Origin: 3-1-20CM-4-69-9 sp963833655
GTDB lineage: Bacteria > Actinomycetota > Thermoleophilia > Gaiellales > Gaiellaceae
Length of the DNA: 64,000 bases
NCBI GenBank assembly: GCA_963833655.1
Contig: CAWHYL010000005.1
Span: forward strand, 248,001-312,000
Reading direction: 5' to 3'
Below the pieces are notes generated by a model. It was given only the letters and a program-made list of their open reading frames with translations. It did not search any database and was not told the origin of the DNA. Made by a program: the position numbers and the translations under genes. This document shows positions 32,293 to 39,739 of this stretch, piece by piece; the first letter of the stretch is position 1, and every line of letters begins with the position of its first letter.

Positions 32293-33179
32293 TCCGCATC
32301 GCCGACGAAGTGCGCGAGGCCCGAGCGGTGGTCGCGCTCGAGACGACTCTGATCGCACACGGGTTCCCGCCGGGCGACGGCATCGCCGTCGGGACGGAAG
32401 CCGAGGGGCGAGTCCGCGCGGCCGGTGCGGTACCGGCGACCGTGGGCGTGCTCGACGGCGAGATCCGGGTCGGGCTGACTCCCGCCGAGCTCGAGCGATT
32501 CGACGCGAGCGCGCGGAAGGTCGGGCCGCGCGACCTCGCCGTCTGCGTCGCGCAGCGGGCGGTCGGGGCGACGACCGTGGGCGGCACCCTCGCCGTCTGC
32601 CGCGCGGCCGGCATCCGCTTCATGGGCACCGGCGGGATCGGCGGCGTGCATCGCGGCTACCCGCATCCGCCGGATGTGTCGGCCGACCTGGGCGAGCTCG
32701 CGCGCACTCAGGCGCTGGTCGTCTCCGCGGGGATCAAGTCGCTTCTCGACGTCGCCGCCACGCTCGAGGTGCTCGAGACGCTCGGCGTTCCCATCCTCGG
32801 TTTCCGCACCGACACGCTGCCGCTGTTCTACGCCGCCGGCGGAGGCCCGCCCGTCCCGGCTCGGGTCGAGTCACCGGACGAGGCTGCGCAGATCGCGCGC
32901 AGGCATTGGCAGCTGGGCGGGGCCGGCCTGCTCATGGCGCAGGCACCGCCCACGAGCCTCGACGACGTCGAGCCGCTCATCGACGAGGCGCTCGGCGAGG
33001 CGGCGCGCGCGGGCGTCGGCGGCCAGGCGGTGACGCCGTTCGTGCTGTCGTTCCTGCACGAGCAGAGCGGCGGGCGGACCCTGGCGGTCAACCGCGAGCT
33101 CGTCGTCGCCAACGCCGGGCTCGCGTCAGAGGTCGCGGCGCGCGAAGCCGGCGATCGCGACCACGCCGACGATCGCTAG
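32289..33179 (+). CDS. psuG: Pseudouridine-5'-phosphate glycosidase
   Basis: 296 aa from the GTG overlapping the kinase stop. Strong family blocks: VALETTLIAHGFPPGDG (active-site Glu), GVLDGEIRVGLTPAEL, RDLAVCVAQRAVGATTVGGTLAVC and MGTGGIGGVHRGYPHPPDVSADL, then FRTDTLPLFYA. The enzyme cleaves the C-glycosidic bond of pseudouridine-5'-phosphate to uracil and ribose-5-phosphate. Together with the kinase it forms a salvage pathway for RNA-derived pseudouridine. Its 3' end overlaps the convergent ABC permease gene by 54 nt. Confidence 0.92.
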   Translation: MIRIADEVREARAVVALETTLIAHGFPPGDGIAVGTEAEGRVRAAGAVPATVGVLDGEIRVGLTPAELERFDASARKVGPRDLAVCVAQRAVGATTVGGTLAVCRAAGIRFMGTGGIGGVHRGYPHPPDVSADLGELARTQALVVSAGIKSLLDVAATLEVLETLGVPILGFRTDTLPLFYAAGGGPPVPARVESPDEAAQIARRHWQLGGAGLLMAQAPPTSLDDVEPLIDEALGEAARAGVGGQAVTPFVLSFLHEQSGGRTLAVNRELVVANAGLASEVAAREAGDRDHADDR

Positions 33180-33977
33180 GTACGCGAGCGCCCACAGGCG
33201 GAGCGCGACGCCGCCCTGCTCCGCGCCGCCGAACGGCCCCAGCCGCAACAGGAACCCGGTCAGCCCGGTCGTGTTCTCCGTGATCGAGCGCAGCGCGTCC
33301 TGGTACAGCGCCTCGAACGGGACGGCCCAGGCAGCGATCTTCGCGGCATGGATCAAGCCGTGCGAGTTGAGGACATGTCCGATGTTGCCGAGGAGGCCGG
33401 CCACGAGACCGGCGCCGAAGAGCATGAAGATCGCGATGCCGTTCGCGATCGAGCTCAGGAAGACGGAGCCGAGGAGCGAAAGCGCGGCGACGAGCAGCGT
33501 CGCGCCGGCGAGCTCGAGCCCCGGCGTGACGATGCGGTCGGGCCACCATGCGCCCTCTGCGTGCGTGAGCAGCAGGGTCGCGAAATAGAGCGCGAGCACG
33601 TAGGGCACGCACACCGCCGCTGCACCCAGGAACCGCGCGACGAGCACCGTCGCTCGCCCGACCGGGCGGACCACGAGCGGCTGCAACAGTCCGCGCTCGG
33701 CGTCGCCGCGGACGACGCCCAGTGTCAGGAAGATCGCGAGCACGACGCCGAGGAACAGCGTTCCGAACATGGCCATCCCGAACAGGAACGACGCGGCAAA
33801 CGTGTGCGCGTCGATCCCCGCCGGCGGCACGATGTCGTTGACGTGGCGGAACGTGTAGCGCGCGCCGACCCAGTAGAGGGCGACAAACGCAACCGACAGT
33901 ACGCAGACGACGACGAAGACCTTGCGCCGCAGCGCTTCGCGCAGGCCGTACTCGGCGATCGCGAGCGCCGGTCTCAT
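33126..33977 (-). CDS. ABC-2 type transporter permease
   Basis: 283 aa with six predicted membrane helices (about 20-38, 58-85, 107-130, 150-180, 190-205, 258-277). The N-terminus AIAEYGLREALRRKVFVVV is typical of the NosY/ABC-2 permease group, and GDAERGLLQPLVVRPVGR is the cytoplasmic coupling loop. The start overlaps the stop of the ATPase gene by 4 nt. The pair probably exports a lipid, drug or polymer; the substrate cannot be told. Confidence 0.85.
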   Translation of the reverse strand: MRPALAIAEYGLREALRRKVFVVVCVLSVAFVALYWVGARYTFRHVNDIVPPAGIDAHTFAASFLFGMAMFGTLFLGVVLAIFLTLGVVRGDAERGLLQPLVVRPVGRATVLVARFLGAAAVCVPYVLALYFATLLLTHAEGAWWPDRIVTPGLELAGATLLVAALSLLGSVFLSSIANGIAIFMLFGAGLVAGLLGNIGHVLNSHGLIHAAKIAAWAVPFEALYQDALRSITENTTGLTGFLLRLGPFGGAEQGGVALRLWALAYLAIVGVVAIAGFARRDL

Positions 33978-34816
33978 TCGGTCTCTCCCCCGACGGCCTC
34001 GACGTAGACCTCCTCGAGGGTCGACGTGAGGACCCGCGCCCCGTAGACCTTGCGGCCGTCCCGCACGAGCTGCGCGACGAGGCCCGGGACGTCTTCACGA
34101 CCCGCGTCCGCGTACATCGCCGTTCCCAGCTCGGTGTCGATCTCGACGCCGCGCGCGCTCGCGAGCTCCGCAGGCGTGCCGGCGGCGACGACCCGGCCCG
34201 CGAGCAAGATCACGACGCGGTCGCACACCAGCTCGACCTCGCTCAGCAGGTGCGAGTTCAGCAGAACGGAAACGCCGCGACGGCGCAGCTCTTCCAGCAG
34301 CACCCGGACGGTGCGGCGACCCACGGGGTCGAGCGCGCTCGTCGGCTCGTCGAGGAGGAGCAGCTGCGGCTTCCCGACGAGGGCCTGCGCAATGCCGAGA
34401 CGCTGCTGCATCCCCTTCGACATTTCCTCCACGTGTCTGTCGCGCGCGTCCTCGAGCCCGACGAGCTCGAGCAGCTCGGCGCGCTCGCGTCGGCCGCCGT
34501 CCGACGACACGAGCCGCTGGTGCAGCTCGAGCAGCTCGTCGGCCGTCGTCCAGCCGGGAAAGCGGAAGAACTCCGCCAGGTAACCAAGCGCAGAGCGCGC
34601 CTCGCGCGTGCCGGCACGTGCGCCGCAGACGTCGGCGCGCCCGGCGGTCGGCCGCACGAGCCCGCACGCGATCTTGACGAGGGTCGACTTTCCGGCGCCG
34701 TTCGGACCGAGCAGCCCGATGAGCTCTCCCCTCTTGACCGTGAGGTCGACGCCGACGAGCGCTCCGACGTTCCCGTACCGCTTGACGAGACCGCTGACGG
34801 CGAGCGCTGCGGGCAC
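33974..34816 (-). CDS. ABC transporter ATP-binding protein
   Basis: 280 aa. Walker A GLLGPNGAGKSTLVK, signature EEMSKGMQQRLGIAQAL, Walker B LLLLDEPTSALDP and the switch His in VLLNSHLLSEVE are all present, so it should be active. The C-terminal 60 residues are a CcmA/NosF-type extension ending TLEEVYVEAVGGE. It pairs with the permease. The GTG 34816 is placed by a TACGCT box 7 nt upstream; longer in-frame extensions cross the divergent gene. Confidence 0.9.
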   Translation of the reverse strand: MPAALAVSGLVKRYGNVGALVGVDLTVKRGELIGLLGPNGAGKSTLVKIACGLVRPTAGRADVCGARAGTREARSALGYLAEFFRFPGWTTADELLELHQRLVSSDGGRRERAELLELVGLEDARDRHVEEMSKGMQQRLGIAQALVGKPQLLLLDEPTSALDPVGRRTVRVLLEELRRRGVSVLLNSHLLSEVELVCDRVVILLAGRVVAAGTPAELASARGVEIDTELGTAMYADAGREDVPGLVAQLVRDGRKVYGARVLTSTLEEVYVEAVGGETE

Positions 34817-34823
34817 GGGGCCG

Positions 34824-34833
34824 AGCGTACACT
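34824..34833. promoter_or_regulatory. Overlapping divergent -10 boxes
   Basis: Plus-strand TACACT (34828-34833) lies 7 nt before GTG 34841 and minus-strand TACGCT (34829-34824) lies 7 nt before GTG 34816; they share two base pairs. Both starts have no Shine-Dalgarno, so two leaderless genes would be fired from interlocked -10 elements. Confidence 0.55.
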
Positions 34834-34840
34834 CAGGCTC

Positions 34841-35092
34841 GTGCCACGCGGTTACGAGGAGGGGCCGGTCGCGGAGGAGGCGCAGGCGCGGATCGACGCG
34901 CTCGAACGCGGCGAGCCGATCGAGGCGGACCGGCACGAGCCCGACCGGCGAGCCGTGTACGGCTCGACCGACGACAACGAGGAGCAGCACTTCCTCGGCT
35001 GGGCGGACGAACTCGACCCGGACGAGCTCTTCACCTCCGGCCGCGCCTGGGGGATCACGGTCCGGCGTAGGCCGGACGGCCCCGAAAGATAG
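34841..35092 (+). CDS. Small acidic protein, unknown function
   Basis: 83 aa, GTG start supported by the -10 box 7 nt upstream. The sequence is highly charged with no membrane helix: EEGPVAEEAQARIDALERG, then STDDNEEQHFLGWADELDPD and a basic C-terminus. The family is not recognised. It is divergent from the ABC exporter pair and may share its control. Confidence 0.55.
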   Translation: MPRGYEEGPVAEEAQARIDALERGEPIEADRHEPDRRAVYGSTDDNEEQHFLGWADELDPDELFTSGRAWGITVRRRPDGPER

Positions 35093-35140
35093 GCCACCCG
35101 GCCCATTGCACCTCGCCGCGGAGGACGGCAGGTTGGCCCG

Positions 35141-35305
35141 GTGCACGTCTTCTCCCACAGCCAGCTGCTGGCCTGGATCGTGGCGCTCTTCGTCATCGAG
35201 GTGCTCCACCTCAAGTGGATCTGGCTCTCCGAGTGGAGCTGCCGCCGCTGCCGGCAGAAGAACCTCAAGTGCGCCTGCGAGGGCCGCTGGGTGAAGTACC
35301 TGTAG
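35141..35305 (+). CDS. 54-aa membrane microprotein with a cysteine cluster
   Basis: GTG 35141 to TAG 35305. One hydrophobic helix (LLAWIVALFVIEVLHLKWIW) is followed by a compact cysteine-rich tail (SCRRCRQKNLKCACEG) with four cysteines in CxxC and CxC spacing, which could bind zinc or an iron-sulfur cluster at the membrane. An AGGAC stretch about 15 nt upstream is a weak ribosome-binding site. No family is recognised; the regular amphipathic design argues against a chance frame. Confidence 0.5.
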   Translation: MHVFSHSQLLAWIVALFVIEVLHLKWIWLSEWSCRRCRQKNLKCACEGRWVKYL

Positions 35306-35367
35306 AAAGAGCTGCGCTCTTCCTGCGTGGGGTACGCCGCTTCGCGGTGAACGTGCGCGGGCGGGGG

Positions 35368-35776
35368 CCCGCGCACTTCAAGGGTGGTCGGCGTCGTCGT
35401 GTCGTCCGCGTGCGGGCGCGGCTTCGCCGGGCCCGCACGCGTGGGTTCGGCCTGCGGTTGGCGCGGCTTCGCTCGCACTAACCTCCGGCCCTTCCGTCGT
35501 GGCCTTGGGCGACAAGTCTCCTTCGGACGAAACGCCTGCATATCGGCAAAATCGTGCCTGGCACTTGCGCCTTGCGGAGCCCGCGCACTCAAGGGTGGTC
35601 GGCGGCTTGGTGTGCTCCGCCTGCGGGCGCGGCTTCGCCGGGCCCGCACGCGTGGCTTCGGCTTGCGGTTAAAGCGGCTTCGTTCGCACTAACCTCCTCC
35701 CTTCGGCCGTGGCTCTGGGCGACGCGTCTCCTTCGGACGAAACGCCTGCATCTGCCCCAATCGTGCCTGGCACTTG
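35368..35776. repeat. Two imperfect tandem copies of a ~200-bp non-coding repeat
   Basis: Copies at about 35368-35577 and 35580-35776 share long blocks: CGCGCAC(T)TCAAGGGTGGTCGG, the hairpin TGCGGGCGCGG-CTTCG-CCGGGCCCGCA (shown in parts), TCGCACTAACCTCC, and TCCTTCGGACGAAACGCCTG, closing with TCGTGCCTGGCACTTG. No convincing gene lies in this 510-bp gap between two convergent genes. Function unknown: a structured RNA pair or a non-autonomous repeat. Confidence 0.85.
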
Positions 35777-35803
35777 GGGTCTGACCCCGCAGGGGTCAGA
35801 CCC
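35777..35803 (-). terminator. Perfect 12-bp hairpin downstream of the esterase gene
   Basis: GGGTCTGACCCC-GCA-GGGGTCAGACCC is a perfect inverted repeat with a 3-nt loop, starting 12 nt past the esterase stop on the minus strand. It is the best-formed member of the GGGGTC-type family in the window. A strong T-run is absent, so it may act as a stabiliser or bidirectional terminator. Confidence 0.65.
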
Positions 35804-35814
35804 GGCCTTTCGGG

Positions 35815-36663
35815 TCACTGCGGAGCGGCGAGGTGGTCGACGGCGAGCGCGAGCCACGCTTGTGCATGCGAGACCCACACGCTCTGCTCGTGGCCGCCGT
35901 TATAGACGCGGAAGACATGCGGGACGCCGCCGGCCTTGAGCTCGCGGTCGAAGCGCAGGTTTTCGGCGCGGAAGCGGGCGTCGCCGCGGCCGACGTAGAA
36001 CGCGAAGTACGTCGGACGGCGCGCGAACGCGGCCCGCATCGTCTTCACGAATGCGTGTGCGCTCGCATTCGCGTTCGCAGCGGCCGACCCGAGATCCAGA
36101 GCGTGGATTCCGTGCGGATCGGTCGGATGAAAGTAACCGCTCCACGACTCGACGACCGAGAACGCACCGAGATGATGCAGCGCGAGGATCACGGCGCCGT
36201 AGCCGCCGGCGGACAAGCCGACCAGAGCCCGCCCGCGGCGCTGCGGAATCGTCCGGAAGTGCGAGTCGACATACCCGACGACGTCACGCGTGATCGCGGT
36301 CTCCCAGTTGCGACCGGCTCCCCAGTCGAGGTACTCCGGATCGGAGTCGTTGTCCCGCGCGCCCTGCGGCGCGACGATGATCGCCTTGCGTCCGCTCGCG
36401 CGCAGCGCACGCGCCAGGAAGTCGGCGCCGCGAAACGACGTCGGCGACGCCGGCAGCCCGTGCAGGAAGTACACGACGGGATAGCGCCGTCTGCTCGACG
36501 CATAGCCCGCCGGCAAATAGATGCCGAGCCGGAGCCGCCCCTTCACGGCCGGCGACCAGATCGCGCGCTCGCGTCGCGCCGGTGCGCTCCGCGGCTGCGC
36601 GACGCCGACACAGACGCCCGCGACGAGGACGACGAGCAGCAACGCGCGCACGATTTTCGGCAC
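35815..36663 (-). CDS. Secreted esterase of the Ag85/esterase D family
   Basis: 282 aa from GTG 36663. An N-terminal signal or anchor (IVRALLLVVLVAGVCVGVAQ) precedes an alpha/beta-hydrolase: YLPAGYASSRRRYPVVYFLHGLP (oxyanion side), GLSAGGYGAV (nucleophile Ser), YVGRGDARF (acid) and YNGGHEQSVW (His). The full triad is present. The family includes mycolyltransferases and various acyl esterases acting outside the cell; the acyl substrate is unknown. Divergent from a second esterase of the same family, 69 bp away. Confidence 0.85.
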   Translation of the reverse strand: MPKIVRALLLVVLVAGVCVGVAQPRSAPARRERAIWSPAVKGRLRLGIYLPAGYASSRRRYPVVYFLHGLPASPTSFRGADFLARALRASGRKAIIVAPQGARDNDSDPEYLDWGAGRNWETAITRDVVGYVDSHFRTIPQRRGRALVGLSAGGYGAVILALHHLGAFSVVESWSGYFHPTDPHGIHALDLGSAAANANASAHAFVKTMRAAFARRPTYFAFYVGRGDARFRAENLRFDRELKAGGVPHVFRVYNGGHEQSVWVSHAQAWLALAVDHLAAPQ

Positions 36664-36669
36664 GTATCG

Positions 36670-36725
36670 ACGGTACCGATCTTCTCGATCCCTTAACCGC
36701 CCGTTAACGGCCGCGGGGCTACAAC
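36670..36725. promoter_or_regulatory. Divergent leaderless promoters between the two esterase genes
   Basis: Minus-strand TACCGT (36675-36670) is 6 nt before GTG 36663; plus-strand TACAAC (36720-36725) is 7 nt before ATG 36733. Between them lies an inverted CCGTTAACGG sequence (36701-36710) that could bind a regulator controlling both genes. Confidence 0.45.
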
Positions 36726-36732
36726 GAGACTG

Positions 36733-37662
36733 ATGAAAGCTGGCAGGTGGCTCGCGCTCCTGACTGTTGTCGCGGGCGGGGCGTTCCTCGCCGTCGGCTT
36801 CGTCGGCGTCGACCGCTACGGCCGGAACTACTGGCTCTACCGCGGCTTCCCGCCCCCGCACGACCCCGCGTTCGTGCAGCAGCGCGGCAGCGTCGAGCAC
36901 ATCAACGTGCGCAGCGCGGCGCTCGGCGGGCGCAGCCAGGATGTCTACGTCTATCTCCCGCCCGGTTATGCGCAGCACCCGCAGCGGCGCTATCCGGTGC
37001 TCTACCTCCTGCACGGCTTTCCCGGACGGCCGCTTGCGTTCATCCTGACGGTGCGTATGGGCGTCGTCGAAGACGAGCTCGTCGCAAAGCGACAGGCGCA
37101 GCCGCTCATCCTCGTGATGCCGTTCGGCTCGACCGGCACGTTCACCGACAAGGAATGGGCGAACGGCGTCGGCTCGGCCGAAGGCTGGGGCACCTTCGTC
37201 TCACGCGACGTGGTGCACGCAGTCGACGCGCGCTACCGGACGATCCCGACGCGACGCGGCCGCGCGATCGGCGGTCTCTCGGAAGGCGGCTACGGCGCGG
37301 TCAACCTTGCGATGCAGCATCCGCGCGAGTTCTCGGTCGTCGAGAGCTGGTCGGGCTACGAGCGCGCCGCGCCGAACCACTCGATCTTCGGACGTTCGCT
37401 CACGGGGCTCGAGCGGAACTCGCCGCTCGATCGCCTCCGGCCCGACGCGCGTCGCCTGCGCCGGCTGCACACGTACTTCTGGATCTACACGGGAACGGAC
37501 GACTCGCTTCGCCAACAGAACGAGCAGTTCGCACAGGCGCTCGCGAAGGCGCACGTCGCGCACCGTTACCTCGAGCTCGCGGGTGGGCACAACTGGGCGC
37601 TCTGGCGCGGCATGGCGTGGCGGTCGTACCTGACGGCCGCCCAGAGGCTCGCGCATGGCTAG
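36733..37662 (+). CDS. Membrane-anchored esterase of the Ag85/esterase D family
   Basis: 309 aa. An N-terminal helix (LALLTVVAGGAFLAVGFVGV) is followed by the hydrolase: YVYLPPGYAQHPQRRYPVLYLLHGFP, GGLSEGGYGAVNLA (Ser elbow), IYTGTDDSLRQQ (acid) and LAGGHNWALW (His). The triad is complete. It is closest in design to the divergent esterase and the C-terminal part of the downstream fusion protein. The ATG of the MprF-like gene overlaps the end of this gene by 8 nt, so the two are co-expressed. Confidence 0.85.
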   Translation: MKAGRWLALLTVVAGGAFLAVGFVGVDRYGRNYWLYRGFPPPHDPAFVQQRGSVEHINVRSAALGGRSQDVYVYLPPGYAQHPQRRYPVLYLLHGFPGRPLAFILTVRMGVVEDELVAKRQAQPLILVMPFGSTGTFTDKEWANGVGSAEGWGTFVSRDVVHAVDARYRTIPTRRGRAIGGLSEGGYGAVNLAMQHPREFSVVESWSGYERAAPNHSIFGRSLTGLERNSPLDRLRPDARRLRRLHTYFWIYTGTDDSLRQQNEQFAQALAKAHVAHRYLELAGGHNWALWRGMAWRSYLTAAQRLAHG

Positions 37663-39739
37663 GGCCGCGCGCGGATTCCTCGGTTCGGCGGCTTCGTTCG
37701 CCGTCGTCCTCGCGGCGATCGGCTGGCTGTACGTCATCCAGCCGCACTCGGCCCTGCCGGGCCTGCCCGTGCACGACGCGCTCCCTCTCGACGAGCTCTC
37801 GCGCCGTTCGGCCGTTCCGCTGCTCGTGTTCCTGGTCGTGTGGGGCGCGGCGGCCGGCCTGCTCGGCTTCGTCGCGCACGCAAGCCGCGCCGAGCGGCTC
37901 ACCGCCGGGCTGCTGCTCGCGCTCGGCGTCGGCGGCTGGATGTATCTCCAGACGGGCGTTTCGCTCCTGATCGTCCGTCAGATCCCGGCACACCAGGCAT
38001 TCGAGGCAGCGACCGGCCAGAAAGCGGTGTACCTCCCGGCCGTGCTCGCAGGCGTCGCGGGGGCGCTCGGGGGGCGCCCCCGCGCGTCGACGCGCCCGCG
38101 GAGCCCGCTCGTGCTGGCCTGGTTCGTGGCCGCGGCCGGATTGCTGGGCGTGCTCGACGCCGTCACGCCGGATCATCGTGCGGCGCTCATCGGCGCGCTC
38201 GCGCCGGAGCAGGTGCACGGCATCTCGGAGGCCCTCGTCGCTCCGCTCGGGCTCGCGTTGCTCGTCGCGGCGCGCGGCCTGGCGCGTAGGAAGCGCCGCG
38301 CGTGGCAGCTCGCGGTCGTGATCCTCCTGTTCCTCGTCGCGCTGCACCTCCAGCACCGCTTCGGGTACGGCGCGATCGCGACCGGGCTCGTCGCCGTCGC
38401 ACTGCTCGCGCGCCGCAGCGACTTCGATGCGCCGGGCGATCCGGACGCACAGCCGCGCCTCGCCCTTCGCGCGCTCCTGTTCGCGGCTGCGATCTTTGCC
38501 TACGCCTTCGTCGCCCTCTGGCTGAACCGCGTCATGGCGGACCAGCCGTTCACCTTCCCCTTCGCGCTGCGCGAGACGGTGCGCGCGGCGATCGGCGTCA
38601 ACGCGAGCGGCTCCGACCACCTGTCCGGCACGTTCAGCGAGTGGTTCCCGCTGTCTGTGCTGCTGTTGACCGTCTGCGCCGCAGCGTTCGTCATCGCCGA
38701 ATGGCTGGCGCCGTGGCGGTACAAGCACGCGCTCGAGACACACCATCGCCGACTGACGCGCGAGCTCGTCGGCGCTTGGGGTGCCGATACGCTTGCTCCG
38801 TTCGTCCTCCGCGGCGACAAGTCGTACTTCTTCGACGAGACCGAGTCGGCATTCATCGCGTACAAAGTCGTCGGCGGCGTCGCGATCGTGTCCGGTGATC
38901 CGATCGGCCCGCCCGGGCGGTTCGCCGACCTGATCGGTTCGTTCCTCGACTTCGCCCATGCGCGTGGCTGGCGGGTTGCGATCCTCGGCGCCTCGGAGCC
39001 GGCGCTGCACCTGTACCGCGCGCACGGGTTGCACGCGCTGTACCACGGCGACGAGGCGGTGGTGGACGTGCGTCGCTTCTCGCTCGACGGCCGCCCCATC
39101 CGCAAGGTCCGCCAGTCGGTGCATCGGCTGGAGCGCGCCGGCTACACGGCCGAGACGCGGGCGCCGAGCAGCTTGAGCGGCACCGAGCGCGAGCAGCTCG
39201 AGGAGCTGGTGCGGGCGTGGCGCGGAACGCAGCCGGAGCGCGGCTTCGTGATGGCGCTCGACACGCTGTTCCGGCTGGACGACGAGCACGCGCTCTTCGT
39301 CGTCGGCCGCGCACCGGACGGCACGATCGCCGGGTTCCTGCACTTCGCGCTCTGTCGGCGCGGTCGGGCGCTGTCGCTGTCGTCGATGCCGCGGCTGCGG
39401 ACGACTCCGAACGGGTTCAACGAGTGGCTCGTGTCCGTTGCGATCGAGTGGGCGCGCGACAACGGCTTCGAGCGCGTGTCGCTGAACTTCGCGCCGTTCG
39501 CGGCGTTGCTCGCGCCGGAGGCGGAGCTGTCGCGGCTGCAGCGCCTCGAGCGGCGTGCGCTGCTCCAGCTCAAAGGCCACTTCCAGCTCGACAACCTGCT
39601 GCTGTTCAACCGGAAGTTCTTTCCCACATGGCAGCGTCGCTTCGTGGTCTACGAGAGGCGGCTCGACCTGCCGCGCGTCGGCATCGCCGCGCTCGCCGCC
39701 GAGGCATACCTCCCGTTTGCGAAGCGGGAGGAGGCTTGA
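37655..39739 (+). CDS. MprF-like protein: integral membrane N-half with DUF2156 (lysylphosphatidylglycerol synthase-type) C-half
   Basis: 694 aa. The N-terminal 360 residues carry about nine hydrophobic helices (first at 10-30). From about residue 385 a DUF2156 GNAT-like catalytic fold follows: FVLRGDKSYFFDETESAFIAY, VVSGDPIGPPGRFADLI-type glycine loop (here IVSGDPIGPPGRF), DVRRFSLDGRPIRKVRQSVHRLERAG and GFNEWLVSVAIEWARDNGFERVSLNFAPF. Such proteins move an aminoacyl group from tRNA to phosphatidylglycerol and flip the product, altering surface charge. The amino acid is unknown. It is coupled to an esterase upstream and a transporter/esterase fusion downstream. Confidence 0.88.
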   Translation: MARAARGFLGSAASFAVVLAAIGWLYVIQPHSALPGLPVHDALPLDELSRRSAVPLLVFLVVWGAAAGLLGFVAHASRAERLTAGLLLALGVGGWMYLQTGVSLLIVRQIPAHQAFEAATGQKAVYLPAVLAGVAGALGGRPRASTRPRSPLVLAWFVAAAGLLGVLDAVTPDHRAALIGALAPEQVHGISEALVAPLGLALLVAARGLARRKRRAWQLAVVILLFLVALHLQHRFGYGAIATGLVAVALLARRSDFDAPGDPDAQPRLALRALLFAAAIFAYAFVALWLNRVMADQPFTFPFALRETVRAAIGVNASGSDHLSGTFSEWFPLSVLLLTVCAAAFVIAEWLAPWRYKHALETHHRRLTRELVGAWGADTLAPFVLRGDKSYFFDETESAFIAYKVVGGVAIVSGDPIGPPGRFADLIGSFLDFAHARGWRVAILGASEPALHLYRAHGLHALYHGDEAVVDVRRFSLDGRPIRKVRQSVHRLERAGYTAETRAPSSLSGTEREQLEELVRAWRGTQPERGFVMALDTLFRLDDEHALFVVGRAPDGTIAGFLHFALCRRGRALSLSSMPRLRTTPNGFNEWLVSVAIEWARDNGFERVSLNFAPFAALLAPEAELSRLQRLERRALLQLKGHFQLDNLLLFNRKFFPTWQRRFVVYERRLDLPRVGIAALAAEAYLPFAKREEA

